DNA from: Sulfurimonas sp.
GTDB taxonomy: Bacteria > Campylobacterota > Campylobacteria > Campylobacterales > Sulfurimonadaceae
Assembly (NCBI RefSeq): GCF_023229105.1
Contig: NZ_JALNZY010000021.1
Location: forward strand, 1-29,362
Reading direction: 5' to 3'
Length of the DNA stretch: 29,362 bases
Positions 14,698-23,643 of this stretch are shown piece after piece (within the stretch, counting starts at the first letter, position 1; the number at the start of each line of letters is the position of its first letter). Under the pieces are notes generated by a model. It made no database searches, was not told the DNA's origin, and saw nothing but the letters and a program-made list of their open reading frames with translations. The translations under genes and the position numbers were made by a program.

Positions 14698-16089
14698 TTA
14701 TGCCTTGGGCGATATCATATCTTCTGGTATTACATATCTGTCGAACTCTTGGGCAGTTAAAAGCCCAAGCTCAATAGCTGTTGCCTTTAGAGTAGAGTTA
14801 TTTTTATGTGCCGTTTTAGCTATTTTTGCAGCATTTTCATAACCGATATAAGGGTTAAGTGCCGTAACAAGCATTAAAGAGTTTTGAAGATAGAAATCTA
14901 TCTTCTCAACAACTGGCTCGATTCCAACCGCACAGTGATCATTAAACGATAAAATCGAGTCAGCAAGTAAGCGGCACGATTGTAAAAAGTTATATGCAAT
15001 TACAGGTTTAAAAACATTTAGTTGAAAGTTTCCTTGAGAAGCACCCATTGAAATAGCTACGTCATTGCCAAAAACCTGACATGTAACCATTGTAACTGCT
15101 TCGGCTTGAGTAGGATTAACTTTTCCCGGCATTATAGAAGAGCCCGGTTCATTCTCAGGAATAGTAATCTCCCCTATTCCACAACGAGGACCTGAAGCTA
15201 GCCAGCGAACGTCATTTGCAATCTTCATCATATCAGCCGAGAGTGCTTTTAGAGCACCGTGAGAGAAAACCAAAGCATCATGTGATGTTAGCGCATGAAA
15301 TTTATTCGGCGCAGTGATAAAATTGTGTCCCGTAAGTTCAGTTAGTTTTTTAGCAACTCTCTCCCCGAGTTCAGGATGAGCATTAAGACCTGTTCCTACT
15401 GCTGTTCCACCGAGGGCTAGTTCACGAACAGGTTCGAGCGAAACTTTAATCATTTTCTCACATTTATTTAACATCTCTACCCAACCGCTAATCTCTTGAC
15501 CAAGAGTTATGGGTGTTGCATCTTGAAGATGTGTGCGCCCTATTTTTACAATAGATTCAAATCTAGCTGATTTTTCAATTAACGTTGCTTTTAGTTTTGC
15601 AATAGCAGGTAAAACACGAGTTTCTACTGCTATAACAGAAGCTACATGCAGGGCTGTAGGATAAGTATCGTTTGAGCTTTGTGATTTGTTTACATCGTCA
15701 TTTGGATGAACCAATTTCTCCACTCTAAAGTCACCGCCTAAAATCTCGGTTGCACGAGAAGCAAGAACTTCATTGTTGTTCATGTTTGATTGTGTTCCAG
15801 AACCTGTTTGCCATACAACAAGAGGATAATTTCCGTCTAGTTTTCCTGCTAACATGTCATCACAAGCTTGTGCGATAGCGTCTGCTTTTTTGGCATCTAG
15901 CTTGCCTAAGTCTTTATTTACAAGTGCTACTGCTTTTTTAAGATATGAAAAAGCTCTTGTAATCTCATAAGGCATACTCTCTTCACCAATTGCAAAGTTT
16001 TCAATCGAACGCTGAGTTTGTGCCCCCCAATAAGCATCTTTTGGAACATTTATCTCACCCATTGTGTCTTTTTCAATACGAGTATTCAA
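14698..16089 (-). CDS. fumC: fumarate hydratase, class II
   Basis: A 463-aa iron-free fumarase that interconverts fumarate and malate as a homotetramer. Family signatures are GSGTQSNMNNNE (97-108), the GRTHLQDATP segment with H188, and GSSIMPGKVN (316-325) with the catalytic serine loop. The start codon is TTG (16089-16087), supported by GGAG 7 nt upstream and by the fit of NTRIEKDTMGEI to the family N-terminus; the next ATG, at codon 10, would trim conserved sequence. It begins 2 bp after the mdh stop, its ribosome site lying in the mdh 3' end, so the two are coupled. Class II enzymes are oxygen-tolerant, unlike the iron-sulfur class I fumarases. Confidence 0.95.
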   Translation of the reverse strand: MNTRIEKDTMGEINVPKDAYWGAQTQRSIENFAIGEESMPYEITRAFSYLKKAVALVNKDLGKLDAKKADAIAQACDDMLAGKLDGNYPLVVWQTGSGTQSNMNNNEVLASRATEILGGDFRVEKLVHPNDDVNKSQSSNDTYPTALHVASVIAVETRVLPAIAKLKATLIEKSARFESIVKIGRTHLQDATPITLGQEISGWVEMLNKCEKMIKVSLEPVRELALGGTAVGTGLNAHPELGERVAKKLTELTGHNFITAPNKFHALTSHDALVFSHGALKALSADMMKIANDVRWLASGPRCGIGEITIPENEPGSSIMPGKVNPTQAEAVTMVTCQVFGNDVAISMGASQGNFQLNVFKPVIAYNFLQSCRLLADSILSFNDHCAVGIEPVVEKIDFYLQNSLMLVTALNPYIGYENAAKIAKTAHKNNSTLKATAIELGLLTAQEFDRYVIPEDMISPKA

Positions 16090-16091
16090 GT

Positions 16092-17048
16092 TTATTCTCC
16101 TTCAAAAAAATTATTTTTATTTAATGTATCAATCAAAGACTTAACAGAGTTACAAGAGTTTTTAAACATATCTTTCTCTATATCATCAAGAGTGATTTCA
16201 ATGATTTTCTCGGCTCCGTTTGCTCCAAGCATCACAGGAACACCAGAAACTACGTCAGAATAACCATATTCTCCCTCTAGACAGACTGCACACGGATGAA
16301 TCTGCTTAGTATCTTTTAGTATCGCCTCTACCATGATAGCTGTAGATTTTGCCGGCGCATAATATGCAGAACCAGTTTTGAGATGACTTACTATCTCTGC
16401 CCCGCCGCTGCGAGTACGAGCTACAATCTCATCAATTTCACTAGGTGTCAAAAGATCCGCAAGAGGGACACCCGCAACAGTCGAATAGCGTGGAAGCGGA
16501 ACCATGTCATCGCCATGTCCGCCCATAACAGATGCACGGATTTGACCCCCGCCGTACCCAAGTTTCTCTTGAATAAAGCTAGCCATTCTAGAACTATCTA
16601 AAATTCCGGCCATTCCTATAATACGGCTTCTCTCAAAACCACTCTCTTTAAGCGCCACATAAGTCATGGCATCTAATGGATTTGAAACCATTATAACTAT
16701 TGCATCAGGAGAGTATTTAGCAATGCCTCGTATAACTTCTTTTGTGATTTTTGCATTTATCATAAGCAGGTCGTCACGACTCATGCCCGGAAGTCTAGGG
16801 CTTCCTGCGGTCACAACTACAACATCACAATTTGTCAAATCAGACATATCTTCTGCCACGGTAACTATGGTATGACTTCTTACAGCCGAAGCAGCCTGAC
16901 TCATATCAAGCGCCTTTCCTTTAGCAACATCTATCTTGTTGTCACGAAGAATTATCTCATGACAAGAACCAAGCATTGCTAAAGAGTAAGCTACCGTTGC
17001 GCCTACGTTTCCCGCGCCTACTATTCCTACTCTTTTTCCTTGATTCAT
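16092..17048 (-). CDS. mdh: malate dehydrogenase (NAD-dependent, LDH-like type)
   Basis: A 318-aa enzyme that interconverts malate and oxaloacetate. It has the Rossmann motif GAGNVGA (11-17), D36 after the second strand, which favours NAD over NADP, substrate arginines R85 and R91 in the mobile loop (PRLPGMSRDD), R154, and catalytic H178 in GGHGDDMVPL. The R85 position marks malate rather than lactate as substrate. A GTG at 17054 opens the frame two codons earlier, but AAGGAG would then be only 1 nt away; the ATG at 17048 has 5 nt spacing and is chosen. It is 216 bp downstream of icd, with a strong hairpin between, and coupled to fumC. Confidence 0.95.
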   Translation of the reverse strand: MNQGKRVGIVGAGNVGATVAYSLAMLGSCHEIILRDNKIDVAKGKALDMSQAASAVRSHTIVTVAEDMSDLTNCDVVVVTAGSPRLPGMSRDDLLMINAKITKEVIRGIAKYSPDAIVIMVSNPLDAMTYVALKESGFERSRIIGMAGILDSSRMASFIQEKLGYGGGQIRASVMGGHGDDMVPLPRYSTVAGVPLADLLTPSEIDEIVARTRSGGAEIVSHLKTGSAYYAPAKSTAIMVEAILKDTKQIHPCAVCLEGEYGYSDVVSGVPVMLGANGAEKIIEITLDDIEKDMFKNSCNSVKSLIDTLNKNNFFEGE

Positions 17049-17189
17049 ACACACTCCTTGAGTAAATTATTATGATATTTTATTCAAATACTATTTAGGT
17101 ATCTTTAAAGCATCATCTAAAGACTTTTTGCCTTTTATATAAAACCGCCTATGGTTTCACAGAAAAAATAAAAACATAAACTCACGACT

Positions 17190-17225
17190 AAGTTCAAGAT
17201 AACATAAACGTGTCATCTTGAACTT
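17190..17225 (-). terminator. long hairpin between icd and mdh (possible terminator or REP-like repeat)
   Basis: Arms 17190-17204 and 17211-17225 pair over 15 bp with one mismatch around a 6-nt loop; the outer 11 bp (AAGTTCAAGAT/ATCTTGAACTT) are perfect. A second palindrome, CTTGCA-G-TGCAAG (17223-17235), overlaps its edge, so the two cannot fully form together. No T-run follows on the minus strand. The remaining icd-mdh gap (17055-17264) shows only a small AAACC/GGTTT hairpin (17142-17157) and no gene. Confidence 0.5.
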
Positions 17226-17264
17226 GCAGTGCAAGCGTACTATTTTCTCAAATATTTTACTCTA

Positions 17265-19463
17265 TTAAATAGTATCTATAATCGCATTTAGTGTTGCAGA
17301 TGGTCTCATTGCAGCTTTAATTTTTGCATCATCTGGATGGTAGTAACCGCCGATATCTTGAGCTTTACCCTCAACAGCCAATAGCTCGTCCATGATTTTA
17401 GCTTCATTTTCAGTTAAAGCTTTTGCCACAGGAGCAAATTTAGCAGCAAGCTTTGCATTATCGCTTGCGCTAAGTGCTTTTGCCCAGTATTGTGCCAAAT
17501 AGAAGTGAGAAGCTTTATTGTCAGGTTCTCCAGCACTTCTACCAGGCGCTTTGTTGTTATCAAGATAAGCCTCATTTGCTTTATCTAAAGCTTTAGTAAC
17601 AGCCTTAAGATTTGCATCTGGATGTTTTTGTTCAATATATCTAAGTGACTCTGCAAGTGCCAAGAACTCACCTAGCGAATCCCATCTTAAGTGTCCCTCT
17701 TCTAAAAATTGGTCAACATGCTTAGGAGCAGATCCGCCAGCACCTGTTTCAAAAAGACCGCCACCTGCTAAAAGAGGAACAATCGAGAGCATTTTAGCAC
17801 TTGTTCCAAGCTCTAAAATTGGGAAGAGATCGGTTAAATAATCTCTTAAAACATTTCCTGTTGCCGAGATTGTATTAAGACCTGCTCTTACTCTTCTTAA
17901 GGAGAATCTCATAGCTTGATTTGGAGCTAAAATATGGTATTCAACAGACGTTTGAGCTAAATGTTCCGGTAGATAATCTACGATTTTTTTGATAACGTTT
18001 GCATCATGTGGTCTAAAAGTATCTAACCAAAACACAACAGGCTCGCCCGTAAGCTTAGCTCTTTCATGTGATAATCTTATCCAGTCTTTAATTGGGATAT
18101 CTTTAGCTCTAGACATTCTCCAGATATCGCCTTTTTCAACATTATGACTCATTAAAACATTACCGTTTGCATCTTTTACTTCAACAACGCCGTCCTCTAC
18201 TATCTCAAAAGTTGTCGGGTGAGAACCATACTCTTCAGCTTTTTGCGCCATAAGACCAACATTTGAGACGCTACCCATAGTTGTTACGTCAAACTGACCG
18301 TTTGCAACACAATCATCTACAATCTCTTTATACATAGTAGCGTAACTTCTATCTGGTATAACAGAAACACACTCCTGCGGCTTGCCATCACGGTTCCACA
18401 TTTTTCCGCCATCTCTTACTACTACCGGCATAGATGCATCTATGATAATATCATTTGATGCATGCAAGTTAGTGATGCCTTTATCACTATCTACCATAGC
18501 TATTTCAGGTTGCGCATCATATGTTGCCATAATAGCCGCTTCTATAGCCGCTCTCTTTGCTTCAGGCAAATTTTGTAGTTTTTTGTAAAGATCGCCTAAG
18601 CCTAAGTTTGAGTTATAGCCGATTGATGCCAAATCTTCGCCAAATTTCTCAAACACATTTTTGAAAAACACTTCAACTGCATGACCGAACATAATCGGAT
18701 CAGATACTTTCATCATGGTAGCTTTAAGGTGGATTGACCAAAGAATATCTTTCTCTTTTGCCTCAGCTAAAGTTTGTGCTAAAAACGCTCTTAATGCTTT
18801 TGCACTCATATATGTAGCATCTAAAATCTCTTTATCTTGTGCATCTATTTCTTTTAATGTTTTACCATTTAAAGTTATTATGACTTTTGAGCTTCCTTCT
18901 TTAATGATTGATTGCTCATTATCATAAAAATCACCACTCATCATGTGTGCAACGCATGTTTTAGAATTTTCAGAAAAAGCTCTTAATTTATGAGGATTCT
19001 TTTTTGCAAAGTTCTTCACTGCTAAAGCCGCACGTCTATCTGAATTTCCTTCACGAAGTACAGGATTAACAGCAGAGCCTAAACATGTAGAGTATTTCGC
19101 TTGAATAGCTTTTTCTTCATCGGTATTTGCATTTTCTGGGTAGTTTGGTAACTTATAGCCCTGCTCTTGAAGCTCTGCAATACACTCTTTTAACTGAGGA
19201 ATAGATGCGGAGATATTTGGTAATTTTATAATATTACCCTCCGGTTCCTGCACTATTTTGCCTAGGTTAGCTAACTCATCAGCAATTCTTTGATTGTCTG
19301 TTAAAAATTCAGGAAAAGTTGCAATAACTCTGCCTGCTAAGGAGATATCCTTAAGCTCAACTTCAACACCTGCTGCTTTAGTAAAAGCATTTACAATAGG
19401 TAATAACGAATACGTTGCTAAAGCCGGTGCTTCATCAATTTTTGACCAAATAATTTTTGACAT
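17265..19463 (-). CDS. icd: isocitrate dehydrogenase, NADP-dependent, monomeric type
   Basis: A 732-aa enzyme of the large single-chain IDH family (usual length about 740), unrelated in size to the common 400-420-aa dimeric IDH. It interconverts isocitrate and 2-oxoglutarate plus CO2, so it can carboxylate the product of OorDABC. Family stretches include TLPEFLTD-like ATFPEFLTDNQRIADELA near the start, CVAHMMSGDFYDNEQS, LHLKATMMKVSDPIMFGHAVE-like SIHLKATMMKVSDPIMFGH, and STLNAI at the end. The ATG at 19463 (MSKIIWSKIDEAPALATYSL) with AGGA 9 nt upstream is chosen; an in-frame start at 19496 would add 11 non-conserved residues. It heads the cycle block, after mltG on the same strand. Confidence 0.95.
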   Translation of the reverse strand: MSKIIWSKIDEAPALATYSLLPIVNAFTKAAGVEVELKDISLAGRVIATFPEFLTDNQRIADELANLGKIVQEPEGNIIKLPNISASIPQLKECIAELQEQGYKLPNYPENANTDEEKAIQAKYSTCLGSAVNPVLREGNSDRRAALAVKNFAKKNPHKLRAFSENSKTCVAHMMSGDFYDNEQSIIKEGSSKVIITLNGKTLKEIDAQDKEILDATYMSAKALRAFLAQTLAEAKEKDILWSIHLKATMMKVSDPIMFGHAVEVFFKNVFEKFGEDLASIGYNSNLGLGDLYKKLQNLPEAKRAAIEAAIMATYDAQPEIAMVDSDKGITNLHASNDIIIDASMPVVVRDGGKMWNRDGKPQECVSVIPDRSYATMYKEIVDDCVANGQFDVTTMGSVSNVGLMAQKAEEYGSHPTTFEIVEDGVVEVKDANGNVLMSHNVEKGDIWRMSRAKDIPIKDWIRLSHERAKLTGEPVVFWLDTFRPHDANVIKKIVDYLPEHLAQTSVEYHILAPNQAMRFSLRRVRAGLNTISATGNVLRDYLTDLFPILELGTSAKMLSIVPLLAGGGLFETGAGGSAPKHVDQFLEEGHLRWDSLGEFLALAESLRYIEQKHPDANLKAVTKALDKANEAYLDNNKAPGRSAGEPDNKASHFYLAQYWAKALSASDNAKLAAKFAPVAKALTENEAKIMDELLAVEGKAQDIGGYYHPDDAKIKAAMRPSATLNAIIDTI

Positions 19464-19591
19464 AAGTGTTTCCTCAAGTTTGTTTTTTATTTTCACTAGG
19501 TAGCTGAAAATTTACAAGTTCAATAATATCACTAAGATGTAATAATCTGAGGTAAGCAAGTATAAAGAGTAACTTATTTTATCAAAGTGTT

Positions 19592-20536
19592 TCATTTTGT
19601 AGCACGCTTTATATTGGCTAAATGTGTAGAATAGTTACATGAAAAATTGTGGCTACCGTTCGTGGATTTAACAAAATAGAGATAATCAGTTTTTGCAGGA
19701 AAGATTGCAGCCTTGATTGCATCAAAGCTTACGTTACAAACAGGAGCCTCTGGAATGCCGCTGTAGAGGTATGTATTGTAGATTGTTGTATCCTCTTTTA
19801 TCATCTTTGGAGTGACTCTAATATGTGAATATTTTCCATAATTTAGAGTTCCGTCCATCTGCAATTTCATGCCTTTCTTAACTCTGTTGTATATAACAGA
19901 ACTTACAAGCGGCATCTCCTCTATATTTGCTGATTCCTTCTGAATGATTGATGCGATTGTTACAAAATGAAACCATTTTTTCTCATTATATGTTCCAAAT
20001 ATCTTCATAGACAGATTTTTCATCTGCAATAACGACTCGCCTAAAAGTATTTTAATTACCATTTTTTCAGTTATTCCCTTTGGCAAACTGTATGTATTAG
20101 GGACAAACGCTCCCTCTATCTGTTTTGTTTGCTGCTCATACTCTCTTTGGAGTAAATCTCTATTTAGGTTTAGTTCACTAGCTAACTGCTCAAAGAAGAT
20201 ATATGTAGTCTCGCCGGGAATTAAAGTAACATTTTGCAGCGGCGCTTTTGCAGTGGTTAGTTTATATAAGAAATCGCCCCTTGTGCTGATATTAACGCCG
20301 ATGTTTATCCACCCACTTTGAGGAGAGCCGATAAATCTCAATAACAGAGAGTCAAGTTTGTTTACATTAAAATTTTTGTTATTCAAATGTGTTATAATCT
20401 TATTAATTGAACCCTCGGGAATATATATTATTTGAGGGGATTTTATAGGCTTATTTAGGTAGTACATGAATGACAGCATAATAATCAGTACGATATCAAA
20501 AATCCATTTTGTGCTACTTAGTGCTTTATCTTTCAT
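19592..20536 (-). CDS. mltG: endolytic murein transglycosylase MltG (YceG family)
   Basis: A 314-aa inner-membrane enzyme that cleaves new glycan strands and helps set their length. There is one membrane helix at about 11-28. The YceG domain follows, with YIPEGSINKIITHLN (38-52), the EGAFVPNTYSLPKG segment (141-154), catalytic E201 in ASIIQKES, and QMDGTLNYGKY and the terminal substrate cleft GIPEAPVCNVSFDAIKAAIFPAKTDYLYFV. The membrane helix is needed, so the ATG at 20536 is kept although its ribosome site is weak. Its first 71 bp overlap the start of the divergent YhdP/AsmA-like gene. It lies 128 bp upstream of icd on the same strand. Confidence 0.93.
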   Translation of the reverse strand: MKDKALSSTKWIFDIVLIIMLSFMYYLNKPIKSPQIIYIPEGSINKIITHLNNKNFNVNKLDSLLLRFIGSPQSGWINIGVNISTRGDFLYKLTTAKAPLQNVTLIPGETTYIFFEQLASELNLNRDLLQREYEQQTKQIEGAFVPNTYSLPKGITEKMVIKILLGESLLQMKNLSMKIFGTYNEKKWFHFVTIASIIQKESANIEEMPLVSSVIYNRVKKGMKLQMDGTLNYGKYSHIRVTPKMIKEDTTIYNTYLYSGIPEAPVCNVSFDAIKAAIFPAKTDYLYFVKSTNGSHNFSCNYSTHLANIKRATK

Positions 20537-23500
20537 ATTTCTACTGCTCTTTAGTTCATTTATACTTCTTCAAAACGGGATATATATACAAAACATATCA
20601 TTCCAAAATATTAAAGTTGAGAAATTATACATTAAATGGGATGAAAAAATAACGCTGAGTGCTAAAGAGATTAGTATCGCCAAAGATAAGAGCGATGATA
20701 ACTCCAGGATAAAGCATCAGGAGATTTTTAAAACTATAAAAGAGATACTCCCTTTTACAAACTGGCTCAAAGAGTTAGAGATTGAGAAGTTTTTATTTGC
20801 CGACATTGTGGGCAGCGTAAAATATATAGATGACAAAGAGGGATACCTTAAGCTTGCATCAGAGAGTTTTACTCTAAAGAGTTCCCTGATGCCAAATAAT
20901 GACTTCTTAGATATAAAAATTAACGAGCTTAAAGCCTTAGATGAGAGAGTAAAAATCAATGGCAATCTTATCTTAAATGCGAAAAAAAAGCTGACTTTTC
21001 AAACACGCTTAAATATAACTATAGACAATATGACAAAACTAGACTTATATGCTCATGGAGATACCCAGAAATTAACTTACGAGCTGGAATCTAATCAAAA
21101 TATAAAAAGCATAAGAGAGATAGTAAATCTTTTTGATTTGGATGCAAATATTAAATATTGGGTATATGATGCCATAGAGATGTCAAGTTTGTCCATAGAG
21201 AGCTTTGGCGGCTGGGTTGAGTATAAAAACCTTGATAAGGCATATTTAAACCTGCATGCAAAAGCTACTGCAAATACTCTAAATTATACGTATGATCAAA
21301 AACTCGCCCCTGTAAACTCTGTGAAGACTGATTTGGAGTTTAAGGACGGAGTGTTATATATTAGACCAAAAGAAGCGTACTCTTATGGTTTTTTTCTTGA
21401 TAAGAGCTGGTTGAAAATTGATTTTTCAAAAAAAAGCGAACTCTTAACGCTTCATCTTCTTTTTAAAGCACAAGCAAATAAAGATATTGTTTCTTTGTTA
21501 GATAGATATGAAATCAAACTCCCCTTTGTCCAAAAAAAAGGTCTAGTTGATGCAGATTTGACTCTTGAGGTAGATTTACGAACGCTTAATGTACAAGCAG
21601 ATGGAAACTTCTATGCAAAAGAGGCACAGATTGAGTATCTGGGCTTGGATATTGACATATCAGATGCAAACGTATTTTTAAAAAATACATATGTAAAAGT
21701 AGGTAGCATGGCGGCAAAATACAGAGATATTGCTTCTGCGGATGTTGCTTTAGAGTTTGATGCAAAAAAATCAAAAGGCAAACTGACATTTATATTTGAC
21801 AAGATTGACTCAAAAGAGAATAACCTGACACTACAAACAGCTAAAAAACCTCTTCTTGCTACATATACAATCGCTCCAAAAGGGGATTTTATATCAATAG
21901 ATAAATCCGCGTGGAGATATAAAGAGCAGCCAATAAACATGCAAGCGACGCAAATACCTTTTGATATGAAAAATCTTAAAGCTTATCTTAGGGAGACTAT
22001 TTTAGACTTTCCAGGTCTTGGTTTGGTTTTGGTTTCTGGAGATATATTTTTTAAGCCAAATAGAGCTGATTTAAATATAAATTTGTTAGAGTCACACCAT
22101 TTAGACGTAAAACTAAGTAGCCCATACCCGTCATTTCATCTCCTGTATGAGGGGCAAACGCTTTATCTCTCTAGCAAAAAAACAATCTCCCTTGAGATAG
22201 ATGAAAAAAAAGCAATAGTTGAGAATTTGGCACTAACTATTACGCCGGAATCTATTGAAGCTAAAGATATATCTCTGAATTTTGATGATGTTATAAAATC
22301 AACGGTTGGCTTAAATTACAATCTAAAAAACTCAACAGGAGTGCTAAATCTTCAAAACAGCGAAATTAAAGATAGTGATTTTGGTGAAATATTTAAAAGA
22401 GATAAAAATATTGAGCTTTTTGTAGAACAAAAAAATGATAAAACTATCATAAGTTCAAAGGAGTATGATTTTGAATATCTGCGTGATGGCAACAGTTGGA
22501 TAGTGGATCTAAAATCTATAGAAAAAATTTTCAACGACTCAGAAATTTTAAAAAAATATGATTTGACAAACGGAAGTTTAAAAATAGAAAAAAGAGAGGA
22601 TCAACAAAGCATAAAATTTTCTCTAAACAGCAGATATAAATATAAATTTCTAGCAGAAGATGAGCCAATAGATAACTATTTTATAAATGGAAAATATGAC
22701 ACAAACACAAAAAATATCAACCTTGCTATTAACAATACGGTTTATGTACAAATAGGGGACGATATAAACATAAAAGCTCAAAACACCGGAATAAATATAC
22801 AAGAGATTATAAACTTCTTTAACAAAACAGAGAATAAACAGGAGAAGAAAAAAGATATAAAACTTACCTTTGAAGCGATAGATTCATACTTGTATCTGAC
22901 AAAAAACAAACGTATAATTTCTGATAAAATTAATTTAAAATATCTCAACGGAGCTCTCTCTGCCGAATTATCACACGGCAAAGGAGCCGCTTTTTTTACT
23001 CTAAAGAGTGATAAACTGCATATTTATGGAGGAGGGTTTAATGATGAGTTTATGAATAAACTTTTTGCACTCTCTAAATTTAAGGGCGGTTCCTTTGAGT
23101 TTGCTATAAGCGGCTCACTAAATGAGTATGAAGGAACGATGTATATAGAAAATACTACTATTCTTGAGTATATAGCTTTAAACAATATTCTTGCTTTTGT
23201 AAACACTGTTCCATCTTTGGTAACTTTTTCTCTCCCAGGGTACAACAAAAAAGGAGTAGCTGCTAAAAAAACATATCTCAACTTTAAATTTAAGGATGAT
23301 ATCTATAATGTAAGTGATTTCTATCTTGAATCAAAAGAGATTGAGATTGTCGGTCGCGGGGAAGCAAGTATCGAAAAAAATAGTATAAATTTAGATTTAA
23401 ACTTAAAAACGGATTTGGGCAGTTCTGTTTCAAAAATACCGCTTGTCGGATATATTCTTCTTGGAGAAGAAAGTATTTCTACCTCGCTAAAGGTTACAGG

Positions 23501-23630
23501 TGCTCTGGATAATCCTGATGTATCTACTCAGGTAGCAAAAGATATAGCCGTAGCGCCTTTTAATATCATAAAAAGAGCTCTTACATACCCGCTTGAACTT
23601 TTCAAAGACAAGGATGAAAAAAAGAAGTAG
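20466..23630 (+). CDS. large AsmA/YhdP-like envelope protein (DUF3971-type)
   Basis: A 1054-aa protein with a single N-terminal membrane helix (about 12-35) and a very long periplasmic part made of repeating beta-rich blocks. The C-terminal portion (FKGGSFEFAISGSLNEYEGTM, then NILAFVNTVPSLVTFSLPGY, then GVAAKKTYLNFKFKDDIYNV) matches the pattern of the AsmA-like C-terminal region of YhdP. Proteins of this group are thought to bridge the periplasm and carry phospholipids to the outer membrane. The ATG at 20466 has TTAGG 5 nt upstream; a GTG at 20511 would also keep the helix. It overlaps mltG head to head and meets lolC tail to tail, 8 bp away. Confidence 0.82.
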   Translation: MNDSIIISTISKIHFVLLSALSFIFLLLFSSFILLQNGIYIQNISFQNIKVEKLYIKWDEKITLSAKEISIAKDKSDDNSRIKHQEIFKTIKEILPFTNWLKELEIEKFLFADIVGSVKYIDDKEGYLKLASESFTLKSSLMPNNDFLDIKINELKALDERVKINGNLILNAKKKLTFQTRLNITIDNMTKLDLYAHGDTQKLTYELESNQNIKSIREIVNLFDLDANIKYWVYDAIEMSSLSIESFGGWVEYKNLDKAYLNLHAKATANTLNYTYDQKLAPVNSVKTDLEFKDGVLYIRPKEAYSYGFFLDKSWLKIDFSKKSELLTLHLLFKAQANKDIVSLLDRYEIKLPFVQKKGLVDADLTLEVDLRTLNVQADGNFYAKEAQIEYLGLDIDISDANVFLKNTYVKVGSMAAKYRDIASADVALEFDAKKSKGKLTFIFDKIDSKENNLTLQTAKKPLLATYTIAPKGDFISIDKSAWRYKEQPINMQATQIPFDMKNLKAYLRETILDFPGLGLVLVSGDIFFKPNRADLNINLLESHHLDVKLSSPYPSFHLLYEGQTLYLSSKKTISLEIDEKKAIVENLALTITPESIEAKDISLNFDDVIKSTVGLNYNLKNSTGVLNLQNSEIKDSDFGEIFKRDKNIELFVEQKNDKTIISSKEYDFEYLRDGNSWIVDLKSIEKIFNDSEILKKYDLTNGSLKIEKREDQQSIKFSLNSRYKYKFLAEDEPIDNYFINGKYDTNTKNINLAINNTVYVQIGDDINIKAQNTGINIQEIINFFNKTENKQEKKKDIKLTFEAIDSYLYLTKNKRIISDKINLKYLNGALSAELSHGKGAAFFTLKSDKLHIYGGGFNDEFMNKLFALSKFKGGSFEFAISGSLNEYEGTMYIENTTILEYIALNNILAFVNTVPSLVTFSLPGYNKKGVAAKKTYLNFKFKDDIYNVSDFYLESKEIEIVGRGEASIEKNSINLDLNLKTDLGSSVSKIPLVGYILLGEESISTSLKVTGALDNPDVSTQVAKDIAVAPFNIIKRALTYPLELFKDKDEKKK

Positions 23631-23643
23631 GAGTTTTTCTACT
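23626..23643 (-). terminator. short hairpin and T-run after lolC
   Basis: On the minus strand AGTAG and CTACT pair around an 8-nt loop, followed by TTCTTTTTTT. The stem is only 5 bp and overlaps both convergent stop codons, so it is a weak call. Confidence 0.4.
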
